Shown here one piece after another: positions 38,656 to 40,986 of a DNA stretch of 40,986 nucleotides (its first letter is position 1; each line of letters opens with the position of its first letter). A program made the position numbers and the translations under genes. The notes under the pieces are model-generated. The model ran no database searches. It saw nothing but the letters and a program-made list of their open reading frames with translations, and had not been told where the DNA came from. The stretch spans positions 1-40,986 of the forward strand of contig DEPZ01000009.1 in assembly GCA_002359025.1 (NCBI GenBank), written 5' to 3'. The DNA comes from Erysipelotrichaceae bacterium UBA3379. GTDB lineage: Bacteria; Bacillota_I; Bacilli_A; Erysipelotrichales; Coprobacillaceae.

Positions 38656-40873
38656 AATGAATAACTCTTTTAATCTCATAAACACCTTGTATCTTATTTA
38701 AATTATCAATTGCAAGTTGCAATATCTCCGCACTCTCTACTGACAATGATAATTTAATATCTGCTTCCATACCATCTTTGACACTAGCATTGATATTTAA
38801 AATACTTACTTTGACTTGTCCTAATACAACAAGTATATCATTTAAAAGATTATTTCTATCTATACCAGTAATTTCAATATCGACTTGGAAACGTTTTTCT
38901 GTGATATTTGTATAATCCCAATATACATCGATTAAACGACCTTGTTCAACCCCTTTAATATTTGGACAATCAGCTCTATGAACTTTGATTCCTTGTCCTT
39001 TAGAAACATATCCTACAATAGCATCACCAGGTATTGGATTACAACATTTAGAAAGTTGAACTTTCAAACCATCCACACCATTTACACTGATTCCTAAACT
39101 TGTATTTGATTTTCTTTGATTTTTAATCGCTTCATTATTCTTTTTTAATATTTTTGATAAGTTATCAAAGAAACCTCTATGATTAGGAATCACTTTATCT
39201 AATAATGTTGATGCTGTCACTATTTTTTTACCAAGAACAAGCATAAGATCATCAAAATTATTTGCCCCAAATGAGCCATAATAACTTTTATATATATCAG
39301 AATCCAAGTATTTCTTTTCTTCCAATCCTCTTTTTCTAATTTCTTCTTTCAGTAATTTTTTACCTTCTTCAATCAATTCTTTTTGATTTTCTGCGTTTTT
39401 CTTAGAAATATATTGACGTATTTTATTTCTTGCCCCAGCAGTTCTTACAAACTTCAACCAATCTTCACTTGGCCCAGAGTTTTTATTTGTCTTGATTTCG
39501 CAAACATCACCTGTTTTTAATTTGGTATTGATAGGAACCATGACATTATTGACAATAGCTCCTACAGCATGATGTCCAACTTCCGTATGTATACGATATG
39601 CAAAATCTATAGGTGTTGCGCCATTAGGCAACTCTACAATCTTACCTTGAGGCGTCATAACATAAACATTGGCTTCAAAAATATCTCTTCTTAAAGAATC
39701 ATAATATTCTTTAGCATCTCCGTCTTTAATTTCATCACTTAATGTAATGAAATCACCTAACCACTGTAGTTTATCAACAATATCTTTTTGTTCTTGCTTA
39801 GAAGAATATTCTTTATTTTCTTTATATCTCCAGTGTGAAGCAATTCCTCTTTCTGCCAGTTCATCCATTTCTTCTGTACGAATTTGGATTTCAAAAATAT
39901 GTCCACCTTCACCAATAACTGCAGTATGTAATGATTGATACATATTAGGTTTAGGCATTGCTATATAATCCTTAAATCTACCTGGTAAAGGTCTATAGTT
40001 ATCATGAATAATACCTAAAACCTCATAACATTTCATCTTATCCTTTAATATGATTCTTAAAGCATTTAAATCATATAATTCATCAAACCTTTTGTGTTTG
40101 ATAACCATCTTCTTATAAATACTATAAATATGTTTTGCTCTACCTTTAATACGATAATCAATATGATTTTTATCCAATAAATTCTTTACCGATTCCATCA
40201 TTTGATCAACTGACTCTTTACGTTCACTACGTTTTTGTTCTAACAGTTCAGAAATCTCTTGATAAGCTACTGGATCTAAATAATACAAACTCAAATCCTC
40301 TAGCTCAATACGTATGTCATTAATACCTAAACGATGAGCTATAGGCGCATAAACTTCTAAAGTTTCACGCGCTATTCTTTGTTGCTTTTTCGGTTCCATA
40401 TATTGAAGTGTTCTCATATTATGTAAACGATCTGCTAATTTAATTAAAATAACACGTATATCCTTAGCCATCGCGATATAAATTTTACGATGGTTTTCTG
40501 CATAAACATCAGCCTCATCTTTAAAAGGCATCTTATTTATTTTTGTAACACCTTCGACCAGTGTTGTAATCTCTTCTCCAAACAGTTCAACCATTTCTTC
40601 TCTAGGCACTTTGCAATCTTCTATAACATCATGCAATAACCCCGCTGCAATGGTTGTTGGTCCAGTTTGTAGAGTTGTGAGAATATAAGCAACCCAAACA
40701 AGATGAATGGTATAGGGTTCACCACTCTTACGCTTTTGTCCTTCATGTTTCACCATAATATAATCGTAAGCTTTTCGAATTAAATCAAAACTTTCTTTTT
40801 TCGTAATATATCTAGAACAACTCTCAATAACATCTTCAAATGTCACTTGATCATGTTTATCCTTATATTCCAT
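38654..40873 (-). CDS. rel: Bifunctional (p)ppGpp synthetase/hydrolase Rel
   Basis: Ribosome-associated stringent-response enzyme, 739 residues. Order of parts: HD hydrolase (H57 and H81-D82 in GLLHDVIEDC), synthetase (about 230-350, with RIKGRAKHIYSIYKKM and YNALRI-like LYDLNALRI), TGS (about 395-460, VMTPQGKIVELPNGATPIDFAY in parts), helical/zinc-finger region with CCNPIPGD, and C-terminal ACT (about 665-739). Both catalytic halves look intact. GGGGAAGAG lies before the ATG; an extended -10 promoter is 40 nt upstream. dtd, its common partner, is elsewhere in the window. Confidence 0.97.
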   Translation of the reverse strand: MEYKDKHDQVTFEDVIESCSRYITKKESFDLIRKAYDYIMVKHEGQKRKSGEPYTIHLVWVAYILTTLQTGPTTIAAGLLHDVIEDCKVPREEMVELFGEEITTLVEGVTKINKMPFKDEADVYAENHRKIYIAMAKDIRVILIKLADRLHNMRTLQYMEPKKQQRIARETLEVYAPIAHRLGINDIRIELEDLSLYYLDPVAYQEISELLEQKRSERKESVDQMMESVKNLLDKNHIDYRIKGRAKHIYSIYKKMVIKHKRFDELYDLNALRIILKDKMKCYEVLGIIHDNYRPLPGRFKDYIAMPKPNMYQSLHTAVIGEGGHIFEIQIRTEEMDELAERGIASHWRYKENKEYSSKQEQKDIVDKLQWLGDFITLSDEIKDGDAKEYYDSLRRDIFEANVYVMTPQGKIVELPNGATPIDFAYRIHTEVGHHAVGAIVNNVMVPINTKLKTGDVCEIKTNKNSGPSEDWLKFVRTAGARNKIRQYISKKNAENQKELIEEGKKLLKEEIRKRGLEEKKYLDSDIYKSYYGSFGANNFDDLMLVLGKKIVTASTLLDKVIPNHRGFFDNLSKILKKNNEAIKNQRKSNTSLGISVNGVDGLKVQLSKCCNPIPGDAIVGYVSKGQGIKVHRADCPNIKGVEQGRLIDVYWDYTNITEKRFQVDIEITGIDRNNLLNDILVVLGQVKVSILNINASVKDGMEADIKLSLSVESAEILQLAIDNLNKIQGVYEIKRVIH

Positions 40874-40913
40874 ATACTCTTCCCCCTTTCCAAGAAATAA
40901 TATATCTTTTTGT

Positions 40914-40923
40914 ATTATAGCAT
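40914..40923 (-). promoter_or_regulatory. Extended -10 promoter of rel
   Basis: Minus-strand ATGCTATAAT (TATAAT at 40914-40919), 40 nt before the rel start; no convincing -35 at 17 bp. The rest of the window (40924-40986) holds no visible gene. Confidence 0.55.
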
Positions 40924-40986
40924 AATTTTGCGTAACTCTCTATCTTTTTACTTATTCACAATGTTATTTTTTCGAATAATTTTCAA

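Noticed and set aside
40..40873. rel-dtd operon
   Set aside because: Both genes are in the window, but at opposite ends of about 40 kb, so the common adjacency does not apply here.

Overview
The window is a chromosomal stretch of a low-GC, spore-forming Bacillota. The AT-rich codon use, the set of sporulation genes (cotE, spoVS, spoIVA, spoVIF, dacB-spmA-spmB) and the style of the proteins fit a gut anaerobe of the Erysipelotrichia/Coprobacillaceae type; this assignment is inference. No phage, IS element, CRISPR array or tRNA was seen. Almost all of it is conserved housekeeping DNA, so the interesting material is mainly in the intergenic control regions and a small accessory block.

Positions 1-17831 follow, with few changes, the Bacillus subtilis order rodZ(ymfM)-pgsA-cinA-recA-rny-ymdB-spoVS-miaB-ymcA-cotE-mutS-mutL, read on the minus strand. 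It then continues into a YvlD-like membrane protein, miaA, a plus-strand rarA and dtd. The main departure is a guaB (IMP dehydrogenase) with its own promoter between the YmcA-like gene and cotE. That guaB is of the divergent type known from the protozoan Tritrichomonas foetus.

Positions 17950-40986 carry rnpB, gpsB, recU-ponA, nth-dnaD-ypmB, a YugP-type protease, HU, spoIVA, then spoVIF-gpsA-der-cmk, a ferredoxin, a DUF362 protein, rluB-spmB-spmA-dacB and rel. The order again matches B. subtilis. Between spoIVA and spoVIF sits an accessory block (26759-30076): a VOC-domain protein, two flavodoxin-fold proteins and an ABC-F ribosome-protection protein of the Lsa/CplR type.

Main observations: (1) the ABC-F gene has a complete transcription-attenuation leader: strong promoter, Shine-Dalgarno and six-codon ORF (MYIFSC), and segments that can form either an antiterminator or a terminator. 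(2) Five sporulation transcription units (cotE, spoVS, spoIVA, spoVIF, dacB) share a TAA-like element, exactly 14 nt, then CATATAnT, placed 5-7 nt before the Shine-Dalgarno; this looks like a mother-cell sigma (sigmaE/K) promoter. (3) At spoVS this promoter lies inside a 12-bp hairpin that would hide the Shine-Dalgarno on read-through mRNA from ymdB but not on mRNA started at the sporulation promoter. (4) Perfect palindromes overlap the promoters of rarA/dtd, the ferredoxin gene and the flavoprotein pair. (5) rny mRNA probably begins with a terminal stem-loop. (6) ymdB and cmk are each preceded by an intrinsic terminator that runs straight into their Shine-Dalgarno.

Many starts were moved inward from the longest reading frame on the basis of Shine-Dalgarno position and family length; each case is explained in its entry. 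No stretch over 300 bases lacks a gene: the largest gap between coding regions (17832-18369) holds rnpB.
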